Notes under the pieces: model-generated
What the model was told of the DNA's origin: nothing
The model's database searches: none
Seen by the model: only the letters and a program-made list of their open reading frames with translations
NCBI RefSeq assembly: GCF_000204055.1
Contig: NW_006768857.1
Location: forward strand, 73,534-137,533
Length of the DNA: 64,000 bases
From: Melampsora larici-populina 98AG31
Taxonomy: Eukaryota > Basidiomycota > Pucciniomycetes > Pucciniales > Melampsoraceae
Reading direction: 5' to 3'
Shown here: positions 11,165 through 21,850 of the stretch, in pieces
Numbering within the stretch: the stretch's first letter is position 1
Layout of the letters: each line of letters begins with the position of its first letter
Program-made: the position numbers and the translations under genes

Positions 11165-11540
11165 TCAAACAAATACCACGCAGGGTAAGCGAATCTTGAC
11201 TCTCTCTTAGGAAAGATCACTGATTTTGATATACATATTTCAGTCCGATCGGATGAATCGCCATCAGGAACCCTTTGAGAGCTTTTGACAGTTCTGATTG
11301 TATTACATTTTCATTTGTAATGTGTAGATTGTTTTAAGAATGGGGAAGTTGGCCATATTGTTTTTCGATCTTTTTGTGCCGCGGTGATTGTTTGTATCAA
11401 GTTGAAGGGCAAAGCAAAAAGTAGGAGCTTGAAGTCTAGAATTGGTTTTGGCTATATATATTATCTTTTTTGTGCATCTCCTCTTGAATTTCTCAAACTC
11501 AAAGATTCATATTTTCAGCGTATCCTAGCTATAAACTACC
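11165..11540. other. Intergenic region between cargo genes 4 and 5
   Basis: No gene is supported. A possible intron (GTAAGC about 11190, TTTCAG about 11243) lies just after the gene 4 stop. The part before 11541 is pyrimidine-rich and probably carries the gene 5 promoter. Confidence 0.4.
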
Positions 11541-12395
11541 ATGAGCGAAGTACAAGCTTTGAAATCAGTCATACTACCTAAACGTCTCCATCATTTCTTA
11601 AGCTCGCGTCGTGATCAAGATAGTAAAGTCGAACCTTCTAGACGTGAATACCTTCAAGTCATCGATGTTTTCCATCCTCAATTGTGTTTACCAATGGATC
11701 TGAGAAAGGAGGATGTAGTCCGTGTTTATAATATCATAGTGTCCCCGTTCTTTGGCCGCAAAGAAGTATTTAATGTAGACACCAACGCTTTTTACTATAA
11801 TCCGGCGCTTCAACTTCTTCCTGAAGGTGAATCGGGCTATCTGGTGATATCTTTAGTCTTACCAAATGATCTCATCAAATTCATGGCTCTTCATGATCCC
11901 GCAGAAGTTGTTGAAGCTACTCAATACGAATACCACCATATCATCAATTTATTTTACCCTGAACTTGGTCTTCCGCTATGTTTGAACAAAATCCAAGTCA
12001 TGAGTCTCTTCAACATCGCTGTTCTTCCCTTTTTTCAACAACTCGACAATTTCAATGAAGAAACTGGGAAACTCTCCTATATCCCCGTTCAGATCAATCC
12101 TAAATTTAAGGTCAAGAAACCTCGGGTCAAAGCTGTCTATTTACCCGCACATTTACAAGGCTTCCTAGCCTACAAAGATCCCGCGGTGACAGTTGGGACA
12201 GGAGTTTATAGTGTAGAAAAACTTTCTCAAATCATCGATCTATTTCATCCAAGTCTTCGTTCCCCAGGACCTCAATGTAAAGGTGGATGGTATGGTCTCT
12301 TCGAAGTGATGGTCTTGCCGTACCTCCGTAACATCGTATCCTTTGATATCTCAACTGGTATCATGCGGTTTGTGGCCGTCGCACTCCCAATCTGA
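11541..12395 (+). CDS. Cargo gene 5: protein of three tandem ~90-aa modules
   Basis: A single exon of 284 aa from ATG 11541. It is built of three homologous modules (about residues 8-92, 103-190 and 200-284). Each starts with (V/I)xLPxxLxxF(L/M), continues to an (I)(I/N)(D/N)xF(H/Y)PxLxxP stretch, then a helix ending in (V/A)xPFF or VLPYL, and closes with an F-N/D-x-x-T-(G/N) hairpin-like segment. The helix, Pro-containing turn, helix arrangement is reminiscent of the HeH modules in cargo genes 4 and 6, and gene 6 carries one similar module at its C-terminus. I recognise no named family. Intactness and position in an ordered plus-strand series suggest a real cargo protein; a multivalent DNA- or protein-binding role is inference. 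Confidence 0.7.
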   Translation: MSEVQALKSVILPKRLHHFLSSRRDQDSKVEPSRREYLQVIDVFHPQLCLPMDLRKEDVVRVYNIIVSPFFGRKEVFNVDTNAFYYNPALQLLPEGESGYLVISLVLPNDLIKFMALHDPAEVVEATQYEYHHIINLFYPELGLPLCLNKIQVMSLFNIAVLPFFQQLDNFNEETGKLSYIPVQINPKFKVKKPRVKAVYLPAHLQGFLAYKDPAVTVGTGVYSVEKLSQIIDLFHPSLRSPGPQCKGGWYGLFEVMVLPYLRNIVSFDISTGIMRFVAVALPI

Positions 12396-12898
12396 GTAAA
12401 TTACGCATTTGAATGATCAGTCAGTATCTTGACTCAGCACCTTTTTTTGTATTCCACAAAGAACTGACGTTTGCTCTTGGCCTTCGCTTCCACAGTCTGC
12501 GTCTTTGTGTGTTTGTAGTGTGCTGTTCAACATGAATTATTGCTCAGTTGTTGTCTTGTTGCTATCACCTTGTTCTAGCGTAGGTAGTATATCTAAGGGA
12601 TTGGTATCTGAGCAAACCTGAATGTTCCTTTCTTGTTCAAAGCTCATGAGTAGTTGTAAATTGAATTGATGTGCCTATGTTTGATGTCAAATATACTATA
12701 AGTACCACGTTGTCTTGTGGGTTCTTCATTTTGATATCTAGTGATCATATTACTATCATAATTCATTATCTCATTTACCTTCATATCGTTTTCCGAATCA
12801 CCTTTGATATCTTGATCTCCAGTGATCATATAGTAATTCATAATCACACTTACCTTCAAATTATTTCCCAAATAATCTTTTGATTATTTCCTTCCACC
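12396..12898. promoter_or_regulatory. Intergenic region with tandem duplication upstream of cargo gene 6
   Basis: About 12725-12797 and 12803-12880 are two imperfect copies (TTTGATATC, then AGTGATCATAT, then ATAATTCAT, then TTACCTTCA) ending about 18 bp before the gene 6 ATG. The duplication most likely affects the promoter or 5' UTR of gene 6. Nothing else was recognised in the interval. Confidence 0.5.
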
Positions 12899-13609
12899 AT
12901 GTCCGATCTTCTTACACTCGAGTCTCATCCTGCATGGCATCAGTTTCAAACCGTGTCGAAGGATTTGAAGTTTTTCTTTGACCCCAATCTAGACTACGAG
13001 AATTGTCACACCTCTCGTGACAGGTTACGTGCAATCATGGCTCATTTTGGAGTTGACCCAAAACATCGACGATCCAGTTACCCTAAGAGCATGCTTGTCG
13101 AATCATTTAAAACTCACCTGCTACCTATAATAAAGCCTTTCATCCATGAACCAAAGGCATCTGAGGCCGTAGCAATTTCTGAGGATATTCCCAAGCTTGA
13201 CCTCGCCGCCAAGTCCACAACCAAAGTCAAACTTCGCACCGAACTCAGGAAACACGTACCTTCTTTGAAAACTACTACTGCAATGGATAAAACCGAGCTC
13301 ACAAAACTCTATCGGTGGTATATCTTGAACGAAAGCGACAATGCTACTGCATCAGGCTCTACTCAAAGTCAGCCTATACGATTTGTTGACCAACCTGCAA
13401 AATGGACACTCAAGGAGCTGTGTCAAGCGCGACTCGACAATATCCGCTTTGCGTTACAATTCTACCGTCCAGATGTATTCATCCCTCACAAGTGCTCTAC
13501 CGTTGCGATCCTCAACCGAGTTTACGAGAAGTTCATATTGAATATGCCTGTTCAGGCTGATGTGATTACTGAAGGGGTTCACTACTACGTTCGCAAATTA
13601 GTTAAATGA
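12899..13609 (+). CDS. Cargo gene 6: HeH-domain protein with C-terminal module
   Basis: A single exon of 236 aa from ATG 12899. Residues about 12-80 form a helix-extension-helix-like domain homologous to cargo gene 4 (FFDPNLDYEN, LRAIMAHFGVD, LLPIIKPFI). Residues about 100-140 look like a second SAP/HeH-like unit (LRTELRKHVPSLK, MDKTELTKLYRWYI). The last 70 residues resemble one module of cargo gene 5 (FYRPDVFIP, then a helix VYEKFI). It thus links the folds of genes 4 and 5 in one chain, evidence that these cargo genes come from one expanding family. It lies just upstream of the transposase in the same orientation. Binding to DNA or chromatin is inferred from the fold resemblance only. Confidence 0.7.
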   Translation: MSDLLTLESHPAWHQFQTVSKDLKFFFDPNLDYENCHTSRDRLRAIMAHFGVDPKHRRSSYPKSMLVESFKTHLLPIIKPFIHEPKASEAVAISEDIPKLDLAAKSTTKVKLRTELRKHVPSLKTTTAMDKTELTKLYRWYILNESDNATASGSTQSQPIRFVDQPAKWTLKELCQARLDNIRFALQFYRPDVFIPHKCSTVAILNRVYEKFILNMPVQADVITEGVHYYVRKLVK

Positions 13610-14102
13610 GAAATATTTGTACATTTAACTATCAAGTAACTTAGATGGTTTCTTTTTTTTGTCTCTCCTATTTTGTTTTCTGAGGTTTTTGTGACAAATA
13701 TAGAAATAAATCAACGTTTGGAAGAATATACTTTTTGCAAAGCTCCTAACTGCCACGTCTATCTCTCACTGTCTCTGTGATAGATTGGCGGATGTTGACT
13801 CATTTCCTTTTTCTGTGTTGAGAAAGGACAAGAAGCCCTTTTTCCTAATTTCCGATACAGTAAGCACCTGACAGATTTCGCGATCTTGTCCAGTTTCACT
13901 TTAAAAAGCGTCTATATGTCAACAATCGCCAACTTGAACTCAGCTCATCAATTGTTGATTCCGCTGTCATCTCTTTCTCTCAAGATCCTGATTCTATGCT
14001 GATATCATCGTTCTGTCTCATCTGATTTGATTGCTTGCTTACTACTCTATCGCTACTCGTTCTCTGGATCAATCGTCCCGCTGCTCTTTCTTGATTCCAA
14101 CC
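13610..14102. promoter_or_regulatory. Region upstream of the Plavaka transposase
   Basis: No gene is supported. The last 150 bp are pyrimidine-rich (CTGTCTCATCTG, CTACTCTATCGC, CTCTGGATC) and likely hold the transposase promoter or transcription start. Confidence 0.4.
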
Positions 14103-14270
14103 ATGCCAGGAATCAAATCTCATCCCCGCCGCATGATTATGTGTTGATGTGTCAGCAGAAGGTGCGGTGAAGCACAGTCTATAGACCCAGATGGCAAGCT
14201 TGTACGCGGAAACAAGATCTCGTTACAGCTTTTTCTCACGCACGAGCTGGAAGATGAACAAATATCTCAG

Positions 14271-17200
14271 ATGGCCGCACTTACCTCACAAGATCGTCAT
14301 CAAAGGCCTCCAAACTCAATACCTTCATCTCCCGACCTCGAAGCAGACAATCAGACCTTTAATCCTAGACACAACACTGCTATTGATCCCCAAGAACCCA
14401 GTGGCTTGAATATCACATCAGATCCGGCGTCTTTGGACCAGAGCCGTTTTCTTGCTTCGGCCACCTCATCACGAAGCAGACCAGCTGATCGAGGTGAACC
14501 TTTGGCTACCTCTTCACGCAACACAGCATCGGAAGGTGTCCCGCATGATGATCTAGGGGAAAATATTTATGACACATGTAAGTTTTTCATTCGTCCTTTG
14601 CTAGCTTTTTCTGTACGCTCTTCCTGAATATGATATACTGAATCTTGGTTTTGTATTTGGTAATTCTATATGTGACACTAACAAAAACCCAGCGGCTTAT
14701 CTGGACAACAAGCTGGAATCTGCCAATCCGGTATTGATTTACCCGCTCCTCATCACCGCGGCTCTGTATTTATTTGAGCACATATCTATTTCAACCGCTA
14801 GTTGGCTTTTAGGAGCGCTTCGTGGATTAATTCAACTCGTTAGGCTTATCTCTCTAGGTCGCTTTCAACCAGAAGATCCGGAGGATCTATTGTTTTTTGA
14901 TCAACTCACCTTGGAAGAGTTACCTCGTGACATTCGCACCATAATCTCGAAGTTCCAACTCGACCCCAAGCTCATGGTCTTCAACTGCTGCCCAACATGC
15001 TTTGCTCTATACCACCCTGGCCAGACCCCTCCAAAATGTACCTACCAACTAAACGAAGTTCCTGGATTTTTCTCTCTTGACCAACCTATGGACGTGGATC
15101 ATTCATCTCTTGACAAAGACGAGACTTGCTCGGAGGAACTTTTTCAAGCAGATGGTATAACACCAATTCGAAAATACGCTGTTCAGGATCTCAAAACCTG
15201 GATCACTCGGTTCATTGCTCGCCCCGAAATTGAAGAAGCTCTTGAAAACACCTTAATTGCATCGCGTAAGCCTTACAAAAGTCGCCAGGATGTTAGTGAT
15301 ATACACGACTCGTATGCCTGGAAGCGCCTAAAGGATCCCAATGGGGTCCAATACACGGCTTCTAGCGGAAATCTAACTTTCGGAATGTTTACTGATGGGA
15401 TTAATCCGTATGGTAATAAAATCAGTGGCCGAAAGGCCTCTATTACATTCATAGTTTTAGTTTGCCTCACATTACCCTTTGAACTTCGATATCTCCCTGA
15501 AAATCTATTCCTTGTCGGTATTGTTCCTGGTCCTAATGAGCCTTCGCTTGAACGAACAAATCATGTTCTTTCCCCAGTTGTTTCTCAACTCAAGTCTTTG
15601 TGGCACGAAGGCTTGTATCTTACCAAAACAACATCGCATCCCAATGGACGACGTATCCACGCAGCACTTCTCCCCTTTATAGCGGATCTCCCGGCTTTGC
15701 GCGGAACTTTAGGATTTGCAAGCCACAACGCTCACAATTTCTGCTCGTTCTGCCATCTAACTTCTGACGAAATCGAAAATCTCGACCAAGAATCGTGGCC
15801 CAAACAAACCGTTACAGGTCATAGAAGATTGGCTTTTGCTTGTCGAGATTCACAAGATCCTACAGAGCGTGAAGAAATATTCAAAGAGTATGGTGTTCGA
15901 TACTCCGTTCTCAACGAGCTCGAATACTGGAGGTTGATCGATTTTCAGGTTGTAGATACAATGCACAACCTTCTGCTTGGTTTGTTGAACTATCATTGTC
16001 GTAGGTTTTGGGCCATGAACGAGGAAGTAGATTCCGACCCTGAGGTTGTTGCACACAACGTTCAGGACACCCGCAATCTATTGAATGACATGGCGAATGA
16101 GGACTTGTATGAAATTGAAGCTAGTCAACCGCCTCCGGCTAATGATGGAGTCTGTTTCAATGACATCGAATTCAACACCAACACTTCATCTAACGATACT
16201 GACTACGAAAATCAAGGTTGGGATGGAAGGTGGCTTGAGCCTGAGGACCCCGAAGACGTTGTTTTCAATCCGGCTACTGTTCATCAAATAAACCAGAAAC
16301 TCCCTCGAATCATCATCCCCACCTGGGTCAGCAGAGTCATTCCAGTTCTTGGTAAGGCCAGTTTTGGCAAACTAAAAGCGGACGAATGGCGCAATTTGTT
16401 CACCATTCAACTTCCCCTGCTACTCATACCAAAGTGGAGTGATGGTGATCAGCACCGCCTTTCCCTCCTAAAAAACTACTCACATCTAGTCTCCCTGGTC
16501 CAACTCGCACTGAAGCGAAAGATGAACGCTACTAGAATCAAAGCCTATCGGATGCATCTCAAAGAGTATTTAAAAGGCTCGACTGTCATCTTTCCACACT
16601 GCGGTCTAGCACCTAATCACCACATGGCGTTCCATATCGCCGACTGTCTTGAAAAGTTTGGCCCCGTTTGGGCGTGGTGGGCCTTTCCCTTCGAACGCTT
16701 GATGGGTGGAATTCTGAAGTCCTGTACCAATCATAAGCTTGGTAAGTTTTTATTTACTTAGTATCACAGCTTTCTACCCAAACTCTTAGAGCTAATGGTT
16801 GTGTTGTTTACAGGACAAATGGAGATAACATTCATGAAAGGGTTCAGCCGAGCGGGCAATCTAGCCGCTCTACTCAAAGGAAAAAGAGTTCCAACAGCGC
16901 TAAACCCTTACCTGCCACAGCTGTGTTCATTATTTGAACCAATCCCCTACGTTCCGAAAACTACCTCGTCCTCCGATCAGAAGAAAGCAATCGATGCTGA
17001 CATCTACAAGCAGATGATAGAACACATGAATCGCGAGCGTCTCAATGAATGTGCTTGGAAATCGGCTTCCGAGTGGAACTTCCTTCCAGAAAACGAAAAG
17101 AGGGTCACTGCACCGGTTTCAGACAGCGCTCGATTTGTGAAACGATACGTGCACAAGGGAGTTAACTTTACCACATTCGAAACCAGCAAGGCCAATAGTG

Positions 17201-17544
17201 TGGTTCAAGTAAGGTCACAAGTCAACAATATGATGTCTTTCGGCAAGATCAACTCGATATTTGTCCATCGAAGAACTCCAATTGGGTCACTGAGCTCACT
17301 CGACGATACTTGGGTATCTGTGGAGCTTTTTCAGCCCGTTCCGCCCTCAAAACCGAATTGTTTTCTCAGATTGGACGAGCCAGATGTACAAGCCCACTTA
17401 CGAATCACCACAACCGCAGCTCCCTCTTTGATACATATAAGTCAAATAGTTTCTCACTGCGCCTGGATTGAATATCAATCCAAGGAGATCACGCCGCTGC
17501 TTGATCTGCCTAGCATTGCGCTGGTCTCTCTAGATCGTGAATAG
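14271..17544 (+). CDS. Plavaka-type (CACTA superfamily) DDE transposase
   Basis: Three exons (14271-14577, 14693-16741, 16814-17544) join in phase into 1,028 aa from the first intact ATG. The catalytic core shows FTDGINPYGNK (candidate first Asp, about 337), ADLPALRG followed by a paired-Cys HNFCSFC (second Asp, about 434) and FPFERLMGG (candidate Glu, about 770). A Cys cluster (FNCCPTC, PPKC) precedes the core near residues 198-219. This order matches Plavaka/tnp2-like transposases, which cut and paste between CACTA-type terminal repeats, as here. The same frame is open upstream to ATG 14103 and includes a plausible Cys-rich N-terminus (MPGIKSHPRRMIMC), but one TGA at 14145 interrupts it. 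The copy is therefore either translated from 14271 without its N-terminal finger or disabled by one mutation. Confidence 0.88.
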
Positions 17545-17949
17545 GTATGTTTTCTTCAGTAAATATCCGAGTGTTGAATGATTATAATTGACCTTTTTTT
17601 CAACTTCTTGTATGAATCCTCAGTGCAAATTGTCTGTGTAGGTAGAGACATCATGATATTCCTAACTGCTTCATTTTTTTGTTACATCTTCATGTTGTTA
17701 TGAGATATGTTTGATTGTACTTTTGTTTTCTCGTCTTTTATTATACATAAAAAAACAAAAACAAAAAAAATGTCTTTCCAACTATCTGTTTTTTCAACTT
17801 CATAGCTCAGATGATGATCTTGTCAGCATTATACACGAAAAAAATGCAAGGATACATGAACACTGAGAGCCCCAATTTAGAAATAAGATAATACACCAAT
17901 TAATCTTCATAGTGTGAATCTATTATTTTTCATACTATCAAATGAACAT
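17545..17949. other. Right subterminal noncoding region of the Plavaka element
   Basis: Transposase 3' UTR and subterminal sequence. It contains an A-rich tract (about 17750-17770) but no gene. No terminal-repeat-like motif repeats here beyond the inverted repeat that begins at 17950. Confidence 0.5.
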
Positions 17950-17997
17950 GAAAATTAATTAATTTTCCCAAGGGAAAATTGATTTATGTTTCCTGTG
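17950..17997 (-). repeat. Right 48-bp terminal inverted repeat of the Plavaka element
   Basis: Exact reverse complement of 3933-3980, ending CCTGTG and followed by TAT, the second copy of the 3-bp duplication. Confidence 0.95.
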
Positions 17998-18287
17998 TAT
18001 GGAGATAGGGTTTGATGATTGGTAGAGTGTCACACCTCTGTGGTGTCTAGTGTGTCCTTGACAATCCTTGAAAAGCCAAGGGATTTAAAAAGTCTTGCAC
18101 TCATCCGTACTCATATCTGCATCAGGTCCTCAAGGTGAACAGCCTCTATTTAATAGAATGATGTAGATAAGGGAAGTCGGCAAAATAGATCCGTAACTTA
18201 GGGAAAAGGATTGGCTCATAGGGCAAGGTTTGTTGGGCCTTTGATGGATCTTTGGGAATCTGACTGGGACTACTTCTGGGCAACCGG

Positions 18288-20057
18288 TGTGGTGAGCAGG
18301 ATATCTACTTAAGCAAAAAAATTAAAAATTATTGGAAAATTTGTATTTTTAGTCAAAGTCAAAGTTATTGTTGAAGTTATTAGTCATCAAGGGTCTCAAA
18401 GTTGATTTGTAATCATCATTTCATTATCTTTTTAACCATATATTCATTACTTCATTTGATAAGAACATTTAAGAGAAAAGAAAAATTTGAAAAGATCAAT
18501 AAAAATAGTATAAGAGTAAAAATTAAATTAAAAGAATTAGTAATAAGGAATTGGAAGAAGAAGAACATTTAGTTTGGGTCTTAAAGGATGGAAACTGTTA
18601 TGAAAAGAATGAAAGAAGAAGGATCACATTAGCAAAGTTGAAGGAAATTTTGAGAATATGGGTATGGAAAGTTGGGAAAGGGTTTTTAGGTTATTGTTAT
18701 GAGATTTATTGGTTCAGGAAGGTTTTATTATTAAAGAGAAGTATAACATTAGTCATCAGCAACTTTGATCACAAGGATTGATAAGTGAGGTGTGGAATTA
18801 TTCAAGAAAAGGGGTATTTTGAAAAAAGGGTACTATGGTATTAATTCCTGTGTAGTGATGTCATTGAAGGGATGATTGTGACAAGAGTTTTTCAGAAGGA
18901 CTTTAGAGTTGTATGGTTGATTGGAATGATGTGAGATGATCTTTTGATAGAAGAGAAATCATTATTAGATGTGAAAATGGTCAAATTTCATCAAAAATGG
19001 AGGTTTTCAGTTAATTACGTCATAGGTCAAAACTGGTCAGAATTGGGTGTGTGATAGTTCATTCAACGCAGAATCATTGGTTTCATAATGTAAAACCTTT
19101 AAATCATTAGTAACGGAGGATTAGTGAAAAATTTATAAGGAAACAAAGAAAATGGAGTGAATTTTGAATTTGGTGGTTACATATAACATTTACATGACAG
19201 TAGCTTATTTTCTCAATCTCTACAGCTCAATAACTTATTTATAACACATTAGAAATAGGTCATATGGGGGTGATAAATGATCAGTATCACAAGGGCTATC
19301 AAATGAACTATAGTAATCCAAAATTGAACAACTTTACAAAAAAAAATGTAAATCCAAAAATGGATTTCAGCTATGAATATTAGGAAAAAATCACCTGTAT
19401 TCATCATAAGAAGATCTGTTCATCATTTTTTTACATCAATGGATCAAATTCACACCTTGGATCATTACAAATAATAATATTCATGACATCATATGGTTAC
19501 ATTGGAGGATTTTTGTTGATTTTTGACGGTTTTTGAAGGTTTTTGGAGGCTGTTGACCATTATTGAGGATTGTTAAAGTGTTATATACTATTGTTAGGGA
19601 ATTTAAGTGCCTTTGTTCCCCTTTTTACTCATCTTATACTTTTGTTAGAGTGTTTTTAATCATTATTAAATTACTTTATCAGTACTGAGTTCACTAAATT
19701 GCCCCTTTATATCAAAGGAGAGATTTCTTTACGTGTGATAAGACTACAAGTCTTCTTTGGAATAACAATCTAATTGATTGTTGCTTTGCTAGTAATTAAA
19801 AGTTTGTTTTGTTGTGCTCAGATTGGAATAACACTATAGCAGTGTTGAGATTTCTTTATTTCTAAAAACTCACGGGAATAATACTTGAACTAAGTATTGA
19901 AAACAACTTCTCTGGTGCCTTATCCCAAAGAACTCAGCAAAACCCCATGTTGATTCTTTCAAAGAGGCAGTCTTAGGCAACTTCTACTAGTTAGTTATAT
20001 TAGTAGATTATCCCTCTTTAAGCTCTGTAAAGCTCTTGTTGAGCTTTAAGTTCTACA
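18288..20057 (+). mobile_element. Solo LTR (or isolated 5' LTR) of a Ty3/Gypsy-related family
   Basis: The sequence starts TGTGGTGAGC and ends AGTTCTACA, 1,770 bp. It matches along its length the reverse complement of 53292-55057, and shares blocks with the LTRs at 27767 and 37314 (ACTTCTACTAG, ATTAGTAGATTATC, AGTTCTACA). The left flank is CCGG and the right flank CTGG, so a 4-bp duplication with one C-to-T change fits a solo LTR. Alternatively TGGAGGCGGACT at 20059 could be a primer-binding site, making this a 5' LTR with a lost interior. Short frames inside it are incidental. Confidence 0.8.
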
Positions 20058-20149
20058 CTGGAGGCGGACTTGGACGGAATCTGATTGTAACGTCCTTGGG
20101 AGGATTGTTTTACCGCTTTCCGTCTGGAAAACATTTAACTGTTATTTTT

Positions 20150-20390
20150 GTTTTAATAGTGTAGTGTAGTGAATTTCAAGTTTGTAGTATGTTTGATTTA
20201 TTATATTAGTGTAGTGTAGTGAATTTCAAGTTTGTAGTGCGTTTGATTTGTTTTATTAGTGTAGTGTAATGAATTTCATTTTTGAGTGTTGTGTAGTGTT
20301 TTTGTTTTAAGAATAGTGTAGTGTAGTGTTACTATTTTAATCATAGTGTAGTGAAGTGTTTTTGTTTTGTTAATGAAGGGTAGTGTGATT
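20150..20390. repeat. GTGTAGTG-rich minisatellite after the LTR
   Basis: Two near-identical units of about 57 bp (ATTAGTGTAGTGTAGTGAAT, then TTCAAGTTTGTAGT, then GTTTGATTT) at about 20152-20265 pass into shorter degenerate copies (ATAGTGTAGTG, then TTTTTGTTTT). No reading frame is present. Confidence 0.75.
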
Positions 20391-21055
20391 GATTTAATTT
20401 ATAAGGGTTGAATTTCAAATTTAACTCTCACACGCAACAAGAGCCTTCTTTAAAACAGAGGTTCCCTATCTCTTAGGACCAACTAACCCATGTCCAACTG
20501 CTGTTACCATGGAACCCTTCCCCACTTCAGTCTTCAAGGATCCCACTTGAATATTTTCTACTTCCACCAAGATCTGCACTAAAGGCTGCTCCACTCAACA
20601 TCACTGTCAAAGCTTCTACGCAAACTTTACGCCTGCCTACTTGTCAATATCTTTAAAAGAATACTAACGGCAAAGTGTCTCTGGCAATTTCAATCTTTGA
20701 AATGGATTTCCTTTGTCACTGGGGACCTCTCTGAATGTGTCCAGATATACAAAGTTGGTGGTTATCACCTTGTAGTCAACTGGCCTTCTTGAGAATAGGT
20801 TAAGAACATTACATTCCCAAGCCCTCTAATCATTCACTTTACCTCATAAAACTAATTTAAAAGTCTTTGCTATCCTGAGGGAAACTTCGGCAGGAACCAG
20901 CTACTAGATGGTTTGATTAGTCTTTTGCCCCTATACCCAGATTCTATGATCAATTTGCACGTCAGAACCGCTATGAGCTTCCATCAGAGTTTCCTCTGAC
21001 TTCACCCTATCCAGGCATAGTTCACCATCTTTTGGGTCCTAACATACTTGCAGAG
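20391..21055. other. Unassigned spacer before decayed gene
   Basis: Less AT-rich than the LTR, with short open stretches such as MEPFPTSVFKDPT near 20511. These may be upstream exons of the decayed gene that follows, or internal sequence of the retroelement to the left. I could not join them in frame. Confidence 0.35.
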
Positions 21056-21648
21056 CCAAACAAACTACCTTGAACCAAAGGAATCTCTTTGCAAACACCC
21101 CTCCTGTTGAAATGAAGATCAAGGTTGAACCAATCAGTCCTTCCGGTTCCAAACACAATTTGAAGATTACCTCCTCTTCCAGCAAGTTGACTTCCCACAA
21201 GAAAGTCAAGAAGGAACCTTGTGAGTCTATGCAATTCCAAATTTGCGTGTAGCAGAAATGATCACCAATCTGATTATCTTTCAATGTTTGTTCAGATGCT
21301 GGCATTACTTCCAGCAAATTGATCTCACTGCTGACTGACAAGGAGGTTCCCAAGTCAGAGTCACTTGTTTCAGACTCCGATGTGGAATTTGTGGTTACAG
21401 GACAACTTCCTATTTGAATGTGACATTCCCCGCAACAATGTTTCCACTCAAGCAATACTCCGCAAGGCTCAGGTAGCGTCTTGGACTGATCTGGTCCCCA
21501 GTGTCCAGATGACCGCAAGTGTGTTAACAGAGCATGGATGCCCTTCAAGTTAGCTAACCGCCTCATCAAGGCAGCAGCCAAAGCGGATTCTCAAAATCAA
21601 CTTCCACTTCCGTCAATTGATGTTTGTTCAAATGTCCCCACCTCTTGA
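21056..21648 (+). pseudogene. Decayed two-exon gene with three in-frame TGA codons
   Basis: A frame at 21056-21220 (about 55 codons, basic, with Ser runs and KKVKKEP) joins in phase across a GTGAGT..TTCAG intron to 21296-21648. The second exon is open except for TGA at 21415, 21421 and 21487, each where Arg would fit. It contains an acidic Ser stretch (SESLVSDSDVEF) and a basic Ala-rich end (LANRLIKAAAKA). The true start is upstream and unresolved, and the family is not recognised. It could be a gag-like gene of the neighbouring retroelement or cargo of another transposon. The continuous frame on either side of each TGA argues that it was coding until recently. Confidence 0.5.
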
Positions 21649-21850
21649 TTAACCACTACCAAAAAAAGTTCTTTTAAATTGTTTCTTTTGGTGAATCGCT
21701 TGTATTTTTGTTTATACATGCTAAATTCCCTTTTTCAATACCTTCTTTTACTATTTCATTTTGTTACCTAGATGGTCACTCAGTTTGTGAATGGTCTAAA
21801 TGGCCTTATTTGGAATGATTACTAGGTTATTGTTTGTGAATCAACAATTA

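Larger units (their letters stand above)
3933..17997 (+). mobile_element. Complete giant Plavaka (CACTA-type) transposon with cargo genes
   Basis: The element is 14,065 bp. The outermost 48 bp at each end (3933-3980 and 17950-17997) are exact reverse complements, starting CACAGG and ending CCTGTG. Both ends are flanked by TAT (3930-3932 and 17998-18000), a 3-bp target-site duplication as known for CACTA-superfamily elements. The right part encodes a Plavaka-type transposase (14271-17544). To its left are six accessory genes: 4400-5619 (minus), 6310-9356 (plus), 9801-10458 (minus), 10925-11164, 11541-12395 and 12899-13609 (all plus). Identical ends and mostly intact genes suggest recent mobility. 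The cargo is far larger than a transposase-only element needs. Confidence 0.93.

Noticed and set aside
18551..18781. 76-aa open frame in the solo LTR
   Set aside because: It lies wholly inside the LTR and has no protein-like features.
21039..21581. 180-aa minus-strand frame
   Set aside because: It is the reverse of the spliced plus-strand frame, whose splice signals and restored phase are stronger evidence.
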